In this document: positions 42,613 to 51,055 of the stretch, piece by piece
Position numbering within the stretch: position 1 is the first letter of the stretch
Layout: every line of letters starts with the position of its first letter
Source of the DNA: Streptomyces wuyuanensis
Lineage (GTDB): Bacteria > Actinomycetota > Actinomycetes > Streptomycetales > Streptomycetaceae
NCBI RefSeq assembly: GCF_900103455.1
Contig: NZ_FNHI01000020.1
Span: 1 to 64,000 of the forward strand
Reading direction: 5' to 3'
Length of the DNA stretch: 64,000 nucleotides
Translations under genes and position numbers: made by a program
The notes under the pieces: model-generated
Database searches by the model: none
What the model was told of the DNA's origin: nothing
Seen by the model: the letters and a program-made list of their open reading frames with translations, nothing else

Positions 42613-43443
42613 TCACGGACCGCCGTCGGTCACCGGGCTCTGGCCGGCGACCTCCCTCCAGAACGCGTCGACCCTGGCGTTGAACTTCTCGGGCGCCTCC
42701 TGGAACGGCTGGTGGGCCTCCCCGAACAGCATCTCGAAGTCCGCACCCGGGATGGCGTCGGCCACGGCCCGCCCGAACCGCGGCGGCGCGGCGATGTCGC
42801 ACTCCCCCGACAGCACGAGCGCCGGCGCGGTGATCCCCGGCAGACGGTCGAGGGTCTCGTGCGCGGCGAAGGCTTCGAGCTGGCGCTGGAACGCCCCGGC
42901 GGACTGCGGGTGCGGAAAGGCCAGCGTCTCGTCGATGATCCGGTCAACCGTGCCGTCCGCGTGGGCGCGCGGGGTATAGACCCACAGCAGGAACGCCTCG
43001 AGCATGGCGCGTTCTCCGGGCGCATCCTCGGCGAGCCAGTGCCAGAACCGGGTCATCGTCCGGAAATAGGCGTCCGGCCTCGCCCAGGCTGACACGAGGA
43101 CGAGGCTCCGTACCCGGTCCGGGTGGCGAAGTGCCAGTTCCTGGGCGATGAGGCTGCCGCCCGAGAAGCCCGCGACGTGGGCGCGCTCCACACCGAGGGC
43201 CGACATCAGCGCCGCGGCGTCGTCGGCCATGAGCGGAACCGTCAGCGGACCGTCGGGCAGCGGTGTCCGTCCGGCGCCCCGGTTGTCGAAGGCGGTGATC
43301 CGGTAGCGGTCGGAGAGTCCGTCGAGCTGTGCCTGCCAGGCCTCGGCGGGATCGCTCAGGCCCGCGACCAGCAGGACGTCGGGGCCCTCGCCCCGGCGCT
43401 CCACCCAGAACCGCGTCCCGTTGGCCTCGACGTGTTCGCCCAT
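42613..43443 (-). CDS. Alpha/beta-hydrolase
   Basis: 276 residues from ATG 43443, preceded by GGAGGAGG. The nucleophile elbow is AGFSGGS (Ser near residue 97), the acid is likely Asp in LSGECDIAAP, and the base is His in GEAHQPFQ. The full catalytic triad of the alpha/beta-hydrolase fold is thus present, with oxyanion region VAGLSDPAEAW. There is no signal peptide. Substrate unknown; esterase, epoxide hydrolase-like or ester-lactone hydrolase roles are all possible. Confidence 0.9.
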   Translation of the reverse strand: MGEHVEANGTRFWVERRGEGPDVLLVAGLSDPAEAWQAQLDGLSDRYRITAFDNRGAGRTPLPDGPLTVPLMADDAAALMSALGVERAHVAGFSGGSLIAQELALRHPDRVRSLVLVSAWARPDAYFRTMTRFWHWLAEDAPGERAMLEAFLLWVYTPRAHADGTVDRIIDETLAFPHPQSAGAFQRQLEAFAAHETLDRLPGITAPALVLSGECDIAAPPRFGRAVADAIPGADFEMLFGEAHQPFQEAPEKFNARVDAFWREVAGQSPVTDGGP

Positions 43444-43577
43444 CAGCGGCACCTCCTCCTCCATGGTCGGGGCGAGGCGTGCCCCGTGCCAGGTCGCCGG
43501 ACGCTCGCGGGCCGCGTCGAGTACCCGTACGGGTGCGTCCGGATGCGTCCCGACGGGTCCGGATGGACCCTGGGATC

Positions 43578-43799
43578 ATGGGGACGAACCCGCCTGTGAT
43601 CGTTCATCCGATCGAGCCGAGCGGTGGCAGACCGGTGACGATCCGAGGAGAGCCGGTCGGCACCGCGCATGACCTGTTCGACGTGCTGGAGTTCCTCCGC
43701 CGCGCGAACCTCCCGGAAACCGACACGGCGGTCGACGATCCGGAGCTGATCGAGTGGAGGGGCGGGGGTCCGCAGTCGTGGGCCGAGTCGCCTCCGTGA
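43578..43799 (+). CDS. Small conserved Streptomyces protein of unknown function
   Basis: 73 residues with the pattern HDLFDVLEFLRRANLPE and a C-terminal IEWRGGGPQSW, which I recognise as a recurrent short actinobacterial protein type without known function. Soluble, acidic. No good ribosome site before ATG 43578. It is divergent from the hydrolase gene, with 134 bp between the starts, and a hairpin follows the stop. Confidence 0.65.
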   Translation: MGTNPPVIVHPIEPSGGRPVTIRGEPVGTAHDLFDVLEFLRRANLPETDTAVDDPELIEWRGGGPQSWAESPP

Positions 43800-43826
43800 G
43801 CGCGCCGGGTCGCCCGGCCGGCGCGC
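43800..43826. terminator. Hairpin after the small conserved gene
   Basis: A perfect 9-bp stem GCGCGCCGG / CCGGCGCGC with a 9-nt loop directly follows the stop. Confidence 0.55.
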
Positions 43827-43863
43827 CGCCCGCGTGGCGGGCGATGCCTTGGGAGTGACCTCG

Positions 43864-44521
43864 ATGACGTACAGAACCCGGATGCGGCCGCGTCCGACGT
43901 CCGCCCGTTCCGGGCCGGCGGCCGTACCGGGGCCGGGCCTGCCGGGCGCGGCCGTCGTGTCGGTGTCCCTCTCGGCCGCGATCGTGCTGCTGCCGGTCCC
44001 GGCCGCTTCGGCGGTGCCCCGCCCGGCCGCGGTGCCCGTCGTGGTGCCGCAGGTCGCCGGCACCGGGGAGGAGTGGACGCCCACCACCGACGCCCCCAGC
44101 GGGGTCACCGCCGAACTGCCGGGGAGGGCCGAGGGGGAGAGGACGTCCGTGCCCGTCGGCGGGGAACCCGTCAGCGGGCGGGTGTACGGGGTGGAGACCG
44201 GCGAGGCGTTCGTGGGGTTCGCCGTCTTCGACACGCCGGGAACCGCGCGGGACCTCCGGGCCAGTCTCAAGGGCTTCCTCGACGCCTACGAACGGGAGTC
44301 CGGCGAGACCCTGCGGAGCACCGACGTCCGCAGCACGACGGTCGACGGCAGACCGGCCCTGGACGCCCGTCTGTCGTCCAGCGACGACATGGCGGGGGGC
44401 CACCCGCTTCATCGGCGAGGGCGGACACGTCGTCCAGGCGGTGACGTTCGGGCCGGAGGACAACCGGAAGGACCTCGAAGCGCTGCACCGGCAGCTCCTC
44501 GCCGGCATCCGCCTCCCCTGA
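43864..44521 (+). pseudogene. Secreted protein gene with a one-base frameshift
   Basis: GGGAG precedes ATG 43864. The product starts with a basic N-terminus and long signal sequence (about 25-52), then a secreted domain (TGEEWTPTTDAPSGVTAELPG, then FAVFDTPGTARDLRASL). The frame is lost at a run of six G (44393-44398): reading on gives Arg/Pro-rich nonsense. Removing one G restores DDMAGATRFIGEGGHVV and a natural C-terminus IRLP followed by the stop at 44521. So it is either a real frameshift mutation or a homopolymer error in the sequence. With repair the protein is about 218 residues. No family recognised. Confidence 0.75.
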
Positions 44522-44759
44522 CGGCCCGCCTGCCGGATCCGCTGGGCCGTCCCTGCCGTGACGGCATCCGCCCTATTCGCGCACGGACGCACCGCGCACG
44601 ATCGGCGGGCGGGCCGGCGACCATCGCGCCGCCCCCGTTTGCGGCATGGGCGCAATGCCCGACGAAAGCTCAAATGTTCCTCTGAAGAGGAGAGATGGGG
44701 ATTGTCCGCCCGCTCCCCCGGCGACAACTCCCTCAGGAGGTGCCGGAAGGGGGATCGGC

Positions 44760-45353
44760 GTGTGGAGGTTCAGGGAGGCCGCGCGGGCGGCCACGGGGAC
44801 GTCCGGGTCACTGGGCCTGTACGAGGCCGCGTTCCTCGCGGGCGGGCCCGGCAGGGTCGCCGACACGGTGGTGATCGCGCTGTGCGAGCGGCGGACGCTG
44901 CTGTTGCGCGCCTCCCGCGTGCGCGCCGCCGACGCCGCCCGGCGGCAGGACGTGACAGGGCATCCGCTGGAGCGGACCGTCCTCGGCCTGTGCGATCGCA
45001 GCAGGAGCACGGCGTACGTGCGCATCGCCGTGGTGCGTTCGCCGGAGGTCGAGGCGATCGGGCAGCGGCTCGCGGCACTGGGGCTGGTGACGAGCGTCCG
45101 GCACCGGCCGACCCGGGCGGGCCGGCGGCGGCTGAGGGCCGCCCGGCAGGACGGGAGCCTGCCGAGGTACGTCTTCGAGGGGCCCGCCGCTCTGCCCGCC
45201 GGACCGGTCCGGCGCGGCGTCGTGGACGCGCGCCCCGTACCCACCGGGTTCGCGGACTCCCATCTGCACTGGGGCAGAGGCTACGAGCAGGGCCGCGACG
45301 GCGACTCCGGTTCGGGCGGCGGGTTCGGCTGCGGAGGAGGAGGCGGCGACTGA
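44760..45353 (+). CDS. TIGR04222 domain-containing protein
   Basis: 197 residues from GTG 44760 behind GGAAGGGGG. The conserved core runs from LGLYEAAFLAGGPGRVADTVV to HPLERTVL, typical of actinobacterial TIGR04222 proteins. It ends in a Gly/Cys-rich tail (SGSGGGFGCGGGGGD), also usual for the group. Function unknown. The preceding 238 bp (44522-44759) carry no supported gene. It is convergent with the kinase gene downstream. Confidence 0.85.
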   Translation: MWRFREAARAATGTSGSLGLYEAAFLAGGPGRVADTVVIALCERRTLLLRASRVRAADAARRQDVTGHPLERTVLGLCDRSRSTAYVRIAVVRSPEVEAIGQRLAALGLVTSVRHRPTRAGRRRLRAARQDGSLPRYVFEGPAALPAGPVRRGVVDARPVPTGFADSHLHWGRGYEQGRDGDSGSGGGFGCGGGGGD

Positions 45354-45396
45354 CGCACGCCGGCACCCTGCGGCCGGGGCGCCCAGGCCCGCACCG

Positions 45397-46425
45397 CTAT
45401 CCGCCGGGCGGGGCGAACACCGGGCGGGCCCACGCGGGAGGGTCCGGTGGCGGTCCCTGGTCCTCCGGGACGCCGGCGAGGCCGGGGACCACCTGCGTCG
45501 GCGTGGGGGCGGCCCGGGCCACGGCGGGCGCGGAAGCCGGGGCCGTCGCCGCGTCGCGCAGGGCCGCGACGAACTCGAGGCACGAGTCGTAGCGGTCGTC
45601 CGGCACCTTGGCCAGGGCCTTCGCCAGAACCTCGTCCGCGCCCGGGGGGATGTCCGGCCGGCGCTCGGTGAGCGGAGGAGGCTGGTCGTACTGGTGCGCC
45701 CAGAGCAGTGCCACGTCCTCGTCCCGCTGGAAGGGCGGACCGCCGGCGAGGGTCTCGTAGACGACGCAGGCGAGGCTGTAGAGATCGCACCTGCCGTCGA
45801 CCGGCCGCCCGGAGATCTGCTCCGGCGCCACGTAGTCGAGGGTGCCGACGAACTCGCCCACGGTGGTGAACCCGGTGAGCGAGAGGGACTTCTTCGTCAG
45901 CCCGAAGTCCGTGAGGTAGACGTGCTCGGGATGGTCGATGTCGGTGCCCTTGGCGACGAGGACGTTGCCCGGCTTGACGTCCCGGTGGACCAGATCGTGC
46001 TCGTGGGCCGCGTCGAGCGCCGAGGCCACCTGGGCGGCGATCCGGACGGCGGTCGCGACGGGCAGCGGCCCGTCGCGGTCCAGCAGGGCCCGCAGGTCCA
46101 GTCCCGCGACGAAGCGCATGGCGATGTACAGGACGCCGTCGGTCTCGCCGGCCTCGAAGATCGGCACGATATGCGGGTGGTCGATGGCCGCCGCAACCCG
46201 TGACTCGTGGGTGAAACGGCGGCGGAAGGTGTCGTTGCGGGCGAGTTCCGGCGCGAGCAGCTTGAGCGCCACCGTGCGGTCCAGCCGCAGGTCCTTGGCG
46301 CAGTAGACGACGGCCATACCGCCCCGGCCGATCTCCCGTTCCACCCGGTAGCCCGCGATCTGGGCGCCGATCAGTCCGGACGGCCGGCCCGAGTACAGGC
46401 TCATGTCGTCGGAGGGCGGGGTCAT
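45397..46425 (-). CDS. Serine/threonine protein kinase (PknB-type catalytic domain, cytosolic)
   Basis: 342 residues. Kinase domain from about residue 26: Gly-loop EIGRGGMAVVY, ATP-binding Lys55 in VALKLL, catalytic HRDVKPGNVL (Asp149), metal-binding DFG (Asp173) and APE-like VAPEQISGR. All catalytic residues are intact. The C-terminal 75 residues are Pro/Ala-rich and disordered with no transmembrane helix and no PASTA repeats, so it is a short cytosolic form. ATG 46425 lacks a strong ribosome site; ATG 46404 is an alternative. Substrates unknown. Confidence 0.92.
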   Translation of the reverse strand: MTPPSDDMSLYSGRPSGLIGAQIAGYRVEREIGRGGMAVVYCAKDLRLDRTVALKLLAPELARNDTFRRRFTHESRVAAAIDHPHIVPIFEAGETDGVLYIAMRFVAGLDLRALLDRDGPLPVATAVRIAAQVASALDAAHEHDLVHRDVKPGNVLVAKGTDIDHPEHVYLTDFGLTKKSLSLTGFTTVGEFVGTLDYVAPEQISGRPVDGRCDLYSLACVVYETLAGGPPFQRDEDVALLWAHQYDQPPPLTERRPDIPPGADEVLAKALAKVPDDRYDSCLEFVAALRDAATAPASAPAVARAAPTPTQVVPGLAGVPEDQGPPPDPPAWARPVFAPPGG

Positions 46426-46779
46426 GGGGAACCACCGCCGTACGTCCTGCCGCCCCGGGGCTGCCGGTCGGCGGGCCAGAGCACCATGCCCGAATTGTAT
46501 CGATCGGCCCACCGTCTCGCCGCGGCCCGGCGGGGCGCGGGGGTCGCGGGCCCGGGGCGGAAACCCTCCACTGGTCCCCGGTACGGACTCTTGCGACTGA
46601 TGATCACCTCCCTGGTTTCGGGGCACTGCCGCCCGGGTGCGCCGCCCGGCCGGCGACCCGCCGACCGGTTCCGGGCGTTCGTGGATCCACCCCGTCGTGA
46701 AGGACGGGGCTTCTCGCTATGCCGGGTTGGCGTCGCGACGGACCAGCCCGGCCCGTAGAACGTTGAGAGCGCCTACCGT
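46426..46779. other. Intergenic region with short repeats
   Basis: No gene. A hairpin CCCCGTC-N6-GACGGGG (46690-46709) sits beside TGGATCCACCCC (46682-46693), and a second exact TGGATCCACCCC lies at 46781-46792. A small mobile-element remnant is possible but unproven. Confidence 0.4.
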
Positions 46780-47290
46780 ATGGATCCACCCCCGCCCAGG
46801 AGGTTCCATGCCCCCACCCGCTCCCGGTCCTCCCGACGGCTCCTCGTCGTTGCCGTCGCCGCCGTCGTCGGGCTGACGTCCGCAGGCGTGCCCTCGCCCG
46901 TCCGTGCCGGTCCGGCCGGCTACGGCGGCGACGACCACCTCGGGGGCGCGGGATATCCGGCGCCACGGGCGAGGCGGCCAAGACCGGCATGTCGCGTCGG
47001 TGAGGGTCCCCGTCCCGAGGGAGGTGCTGCCCGGCCAGCGTGAACCGTTCGCGTACCGCCTTCGACCGCAAACCGGCGCCCGACCGCGCGGCCTTCCCCG
47101 GCGGGATCGACCCGTCGACAACGGTGCGACCAACAGCTTCACCGGCACGTCGAAGGCCACGGTCACCCGGGACATCGACGCGGGCACCCCGCCGGGGACG
47201 TACCGCGTGGTGCACGTCGGTGACGCCAGGAGCCTCCTGGGCCGGGGCACCCCGTTCACCGGGACCTCGCGGTCGTTCACGGTGCGCTGA
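46780..47290 (+). pseudogene. Neutral/alkaline ceramidase remnant (large internal deletion, frameshifts)
   Basis: Pieces of a secreted neutral ceramidase are recognisable in different frames. First comes a signal peptide (SRSSRRLLVVAVAAVVGLTSAG). Just after it, frame-shifted coding for GISGATGEAAKTGM matches the ceramidase N-terminal signature (GIxDVTGEAAxxGM). The extreme C-terminus, TNSFTGTSKATVT...GTYRVVHVGDARSLLG...TPFTGTSRSFTVR, ends at 47290. The roughly 500 residues in between, including the catalytic domain, are missing. AGGAGG precedes ATG 46808, but a C-run puts it out of frame with the signal peptide. At least two frameshifts plus the deletion make a functional product very unlikely. 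Confidence 0.8.
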
Positions 47291-47471
47291 CCGGCGGGGC
47301 GGCCGACGGCCCCCGCGCGCGCAGGGCCGGGGGGCGCCGTCCGGGCCGGTCCCCGCTGCGGGACCGGCCCGGGAGTGGTACGAAGGAGACCGCCGGCCCG
47401 GGAGAAATGCGCAGCGGACCGCCGGCGCCGCCGGACCGGCCCCGGCGGGCGGAGGTGGGAGGTGCCGTTCC

Positions 47472-49088
47472 GTGGAACCCGCCGACTGGCTGCTGACCGC
47501 CGGTGAACGCGGCAATCCCGCCACCCGGCTGGACCGCCGGCGGCCCGAAGGCAAGGGCTGGTCGGAGGGCAACGAGGTACGCCCCCTGATCCACGGCGCG
47601 ACGTACTTCGGCGAACTGCTCGACGCCGTTCGCGCCCTGGAAGCGGGAGACCTGCTGCTGTTCACCGACTGGCGCGGCGACCGCGACGAACGGCTCGCCG
47701 GCCCCGGGACCGAGGTCGGCACGGTGCTGCGCGAGGCGGCCGAGCGCGGCGTGGTCGTCAAGGGGTTGGTGTGGCACTCCCATCTGGACAGCCTCCAGTT
47801 CAGCGAGGAGGAGAACCGCCACCTCGGCCGGGAAGTGCGGGCGGGCGGCGGCGAGTACCTGCTGGACATGCGGGTGCGTCCCGGCGGCTCGCACCACCAG
47901 AAGCTGGTGGTGCTGCGCCACCGCGGGCGGCCGGGGCTGGACGTGGCCTTCATCGGTGGCATCGACCTCTCCCACAACCGCAACGACGACATCGGCCACG
48001 GCGGCGACGCACGCTCCCAGCCCATCGCAGCCGCGTACGGTCCCCACCCGCCCTGGCACGACGTCCAGCTCGCGATCCGGGGTCCGGCGGTGGGTGACCT
48101 GGAGACCGTCTTCCGCGAGCGCTGGCAGGATCCGGCGCCGCTGACCAGGAGTCCGCTGAGCCGCCTGCGGGAGTGGGTGCACAAGGAGGACACGCACGCG
48201 GACCCGCTGCCGCGTCAGCTGCCCGACCCGCAGCCCTGCGGCCGGCACACGGTGCAGGTGCTGCGCACGTACCCCAACAGGCTGCTGCGGGGCTACGACT
48301 TCGCGCCCGACGGCGAGCGGAGCATCGCGCGTGCCTACCTCAAGGCCCTGCGGCGGGCACGGGCCTTGATCTACCTGGAGGACCAGTACCTGTGGTCCCC
48401 ACACGTCGTGGAGCACTTCGCCCGGGCGCTGCGCGCCAACCCCGGGCTGCGGCTGATCGCGGTCATCCCCTCGGTCCCAGAGCAGGACGGCCGGCTCACA
48501 CTGCCGATGAACCTGATCGGGCGCATCACCGCCCTCGAGACCCTGCGGAAGGCGGCGGGCGACCGGGTGGCTGTGTACGGGGTGGAGAACCGTGCCGGGA
48601 CACCGGTGTACGTGCACGCCAAGGTGTGCGTGATCGACGACGTCTGGGCAGCGGCCGGTTCGGACAACGTCAACCTGCGGTCCTGGACGCACGACTCGGA
48701 GCTGAGCTGTGCCGTCCTGGACGCGACGGCGGACCCCAGGGAGCCCCGCGACCCGGGCGGTCTCGGTGACGGCGCCCGCCGCTTCGCCAGGGAACTCCGG
48801 CTGGTTCTGGCGCGGGAGCACCTGGACCGGGAGGCTCCGGGCGATCCGCAGGCGCCCGACGAACTGTGCGATCCCGGGGCCGCGTTCGAGGCGTTCGCCT
48901 CGGCGGCCGCCGCACTGGATCTGTGGCATGAGGACGGCCGGACGGGCCCCAGACCGCCCGGGCGGCTGCGCGCCTACCGGCCGCCGCGGCTGTCGCGATG
49001 GGAGCGGGTGCTCGCGATGCCGCTGTACCGGGTGGTCGTCGACCCGGACGGGCGTCCGATGCGGCTGCGGCGGCGCAACGCGTTCTGA
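47472..49088 (+). CDS. Phospholipase D-like protein
   Basis: 538 residues from GTG 47472 (GGGAGG upstream). Two HKD motifs of the PLD superfamily: the first in GSHHQKLVVLRH followed by AFIGGIDLSHNR, the second in VYVHAKVCVIDDVWAAAGSDNVNLRS. An YLEDQYLW helix typical of bacterial and plant PLDs lies between them. There is no signal peptide, so it is probably cytosolic or membrane-peripheral, unlike the secreted Streptomyces PLDs. It should hydrolyse or transfer phosphodiesters, most likely of phospholipids. Its stop codon lies inside a 15-bp tandem repeat. Confidence 0.92.
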   Translation: MEPADWLLTAGERGNPATRLDRRRPEGKGWSEGNEVRPLIHGATYFGELLDAVRALEAGDLLLFTDWRGDRDERLAGPGTEVGTVLREAAERGVVVKGLVWHSHLDSLQFSEEENRHLGREVRAGGGEYLLDMRVRPGGSHHQKLVVLRHRGRPGLDVAFIGGIDLSHNRNDDIGHGGDARSQPIAAAYGPHPPWHDVQLAIRGPAVGDLETVFRERWQDPAPLTRSPLSRLREWVHKEDTHADPLPRQLPDPQPCGRHTVQVLRTYPNRLLRGYDFAPDGERSIARAYLKALRRARALIYLEDQYLWSPHVVEHFARALRANPGLRLIAVIPSVPEQDGRLTLPMNLIGRITALETLRKAAGDRVAVYGVENRAGTPVYVHAKVCVIDDVWAAAGSDNVNLRSWTHDSELSCAVLDATADPREPRDPGGLGDGARRFARELRLVLAREHLDREAPGDPQAPDELCDPGAAFEAFASAAAALDLWHEDGRTGPRPPGRLRAYRPPRLSRWERVLAMPLYRVVVDPDGRPMRLRRRNAF

Positions 49089-49115
49089 CCGCGTGCGCGC
49101 TGACCGCGTGCGCGC
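49086..49115. repeat. Tandem 15-bp repeat x2
   Basis: TGACCGCGTGCGCGC occurs twice head to tail (49086-49100, 49101-49115). The first copy begins with the stop codon of the PLD-like gene. Confidence 0.9.
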
Positions 49116-49194
49116 GAGTCGGACCGCGCCGCCGGGCCGGGTGCGTTCCGAAGATCGGGCGGAAGGGCCGGGACAACGGAAGGGGTCGCGGGCC

Positions 49195-49251
49195 GGGACA
49201 GCGGCACGGGTCCGGTGGAAGGGACAGCGGCACGGGTCCGGTGGAAGGGAC
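49195..49251. repeat. Tandem 26-bp repeat x2 plus partial copy
   Basis: An exact 26-bp unit starting GGGACAGCGGCACGGG occurs at 49195-49220 and 49221-49246, with the first five bases again at 49247-49251. Located between convergent genes. Confidence 0.9.
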
Positions 49252-49263
49252 GGGACGACACGA

Positions 49264-49299
49264 GGGCCGGCGGCCCGCCACGAGGCGGACCGCCGGCCC
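49264..49299. terminator. Hairpin between convergent PLD-like and protease genes
   Basis: Nested stem: GGGCCGGCGG pairs with CCGCCGGCCC and an inner CCGCC pairs with GGCGG, around an ACGA loop. It lies 48 nt beyond the protease stop. Confidence 0.75.
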
Positions 49300-49346
49300 G
49301 GTGTGACCCGGAGCGGCTCCGGGACGGGTGGTGCCTGGCGCCGGAC

Positions 49347-50261
49347 CTAGAAGACGCTCACGCCGTACGCGCTCAGCGCCTCGGTGACCGGCTGGAAGAA
49401 CGTGGTGCCACCGGAGGAGCAGTTGCCGCTGCCGCCGGACGTCAGCCCGAGGGCCGTCGTGCCGGAGAACAGCGGGCCGCCGCTGTCGCCGGGCTCGGCG
49501 CAGACGTTGGTCTGGATCAGACCGTAGACGATGTCGCCGCCGCCGTAGTTCACGGTGGCGTTGAGTCCGGTGACGGAGCCGCCGTGCAGGCCGGTGGTGC
49601 TGCCGCTGCGCTGGACGGACTGGCCGACCGACGCGTTGCCGGCGCCCGTGATGTCACGGTAGGAGCCGTTGTACAGGTACACACGGCCGTCCGCCGCCGA
49701 GGCGTTGGAGTGGCGGATGATGCCGTAGTCGTTGCCCGGGAAGCTCGATCCGGCGCGGGTGCCGAGCAGGGCGGTCTGGGCGGAGTTGGTGTACCAGGTG
49801 CTGCCGATGTCGGTGCAGTGGCCTGCCGTCAGGGCGTAGTAGGTGCTGCCGCTGCGGACGTTGAATCCGAGGGAGCAGCGGCCGCCGCCGGCGTAGATGG
49901 CCTGTCCGCCCGCGATCAGCTTGTTGAAGGTGCCAGGGGTGCGCTTGATCTCGAGGGCCGAGGCGCGGCTGCCGGCGGCCTCCTTGATCTCGGCCAGTTC
50001 GGCGGCGGAGACCGTGGAGTCGGCGGTCACGACGAGCTTGCCGGACTTGGCGTCGGTGTACCAGGCGGTGCCGGGGACGTCGGCGTGCAGCACGGCGTCG
50101 CCGACCTGGGCGAGGGTGGCGGCGGTGGCCCGCGGGGCGGGGGTGTCTGCTGCCGCGCTCGGGGTCGCAAGCGCGACTGCCGCCAGCAGGGCGGAGGCAA
50201 CGGCGGTCAGCCGCGCACCTCTTGCGAAGCGGCCGTGGGGGGTGAAGCGCTTGATGTTCAC
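49347..50261 (-). CDS. Secreted chymotrypsin-like serine protease, streptogrisin A/B type (alpha-lytic protease family)
   Basis: 304 residues in prepro form. Signal peptide (MNIKRFTPHG start, cleaved near residue 38), a propeptide of about 75 residues, and a mature enzyme starting near IAGGQAIYAGGGRCSLGFNV. Catalytic His in LTAGHC, Asp in GNDYGIIRH, Ser in GDSGGPLFSG. The prepro start and the centre of the mature enzyme (HSNASAADGRVYLYNGSY) resemble streptogrisin A. The mature N-terminus and the GPLFSG to SAYGVSVF end resemble streptogrisin B. GGAGG lies 12-13 nt before ATG; a GTG 6 nt upstream is an alternative start. SSI-family inhibitors such as the one at 2.1 kb act on this class. Confidence 0.94.
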   Translation of the reverse strand: MNIKRFTPHGRFARGARLTAVASALLAAVALATPSAAADTPAPRATAATLAQVGDAVLHADVPGTAWYTDAKSGKLVVTADSTVSAAELAEIKEAAGSRASALEIKRTPGTFNKLIAGGQAIYAGGGRCSLGFNVRSGSTYYALTAGHCTDIGSTWYTNSAQTALLGTRAGSSFPGNDYGIIRHSNASAADGRVYLYNGSYRDITGAGNASVGQSVQRSGSTTGLHGGSVTGLNATVNYGGGDIVYGLIQTNVCAEPGDSGGPLFSGTTALGLTSGGSGNCSSGGTTFFQPVTEALSAYGVSVF

Positions 50262-51055
50262 TACATCCTCCAGTGGGGGTTACCGAGGGCCCGTTGGGTG
50301 GACGGGCCCCGGCACTGCGCAGGAGGGACGGACCGGGATCTCCGCCATGCCCCTGTCAATGCCGTGGCTACGGATCCTGGCTTCCGGTTTCACCCTGGAC
50401 AAGATCGCCTTTCGGCCGCTCTACGCGCGTCCATCGGGCCGGTCACAGACAAAGATGTTTGCCGGACTTGACCTCGACGGGGTTCCGCTCGCGGAAACGG
50501 CCGGTTCTCGCGCACCGCCCCGCCCCGAGCGGAATCACCCGTTCATTTGCTCTCCGGCAACAGAGAGCACCACGACGCCGCCGCACGCACGGACCGGCGC
50601 GCGCCCGCTCACCGGCAACGGCCGGGACCCCGGGTGCCATTGAGGCAGTTCAGGGTTCAACAGGGCGGCCGGCGGAAGGCGCCGCCGGGCACCGGCGAAG
50701 GTTCCGGAATCCACACCGGGGCCGTCACGTCACGCGCCGGACACCGTGGCTTACGCAACGCGGGGCACCGCACCCCTGGGGTCCCTGGACAGCAGACAAG
50801 TGGATCATGGCCTGAATTCAGCCATGCACAAAGGGCCTGCACTTCAGCCCGGCACTTGAGCTCACCGTCCCTTTGTGCATGACTCGCCCCCGTTCGCCCG
50901 GCGGCAGCCCCTGGCCGGATTCCATCGCACCTGCGGCTCCACGGACAATTTCGGGGCGAGCCTCGACCGCATTGCGGCGGCCCCGGCGGGCCGTACCGGA
51001 TGATCGGGACACCACGGCTCGCGAACCGCGCCGTTCCCCCGCACAGGAGGAGACG
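50262..51055. promoter_or_regulatory. 794-bp intergenic region, protease and DUF2071 promoters
   Basis: No gene supported. An 8-bp hairpin GGGCCCGT/ACGGGCCC (50287-50309) lies in the presumed protease leader. Bases 50440-50560 are less GC-rich and may hold the protease promoter. A 13-bp inverted repeat spans 50823-50881 (separate entry). Confidence 0.45.
50823..50881. repeat. Perfect 13-bp inverted repeat with 33-bp spacer
   Basis: Arms CATGCACAAAGGG (50823-50835) and CCCTTTGTGCATG (50869-50881). The spacer contains two related blocks, GCACTTCAG and GCACTTGAG. Each arm holds an ATGCACAAAGGG start, so short peptides beginning MHKG can be read on both strands (11 codons plus, 20 codons minus). 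It may be an operator, attenuator or mini-element end pair. Confidence 0.6.
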
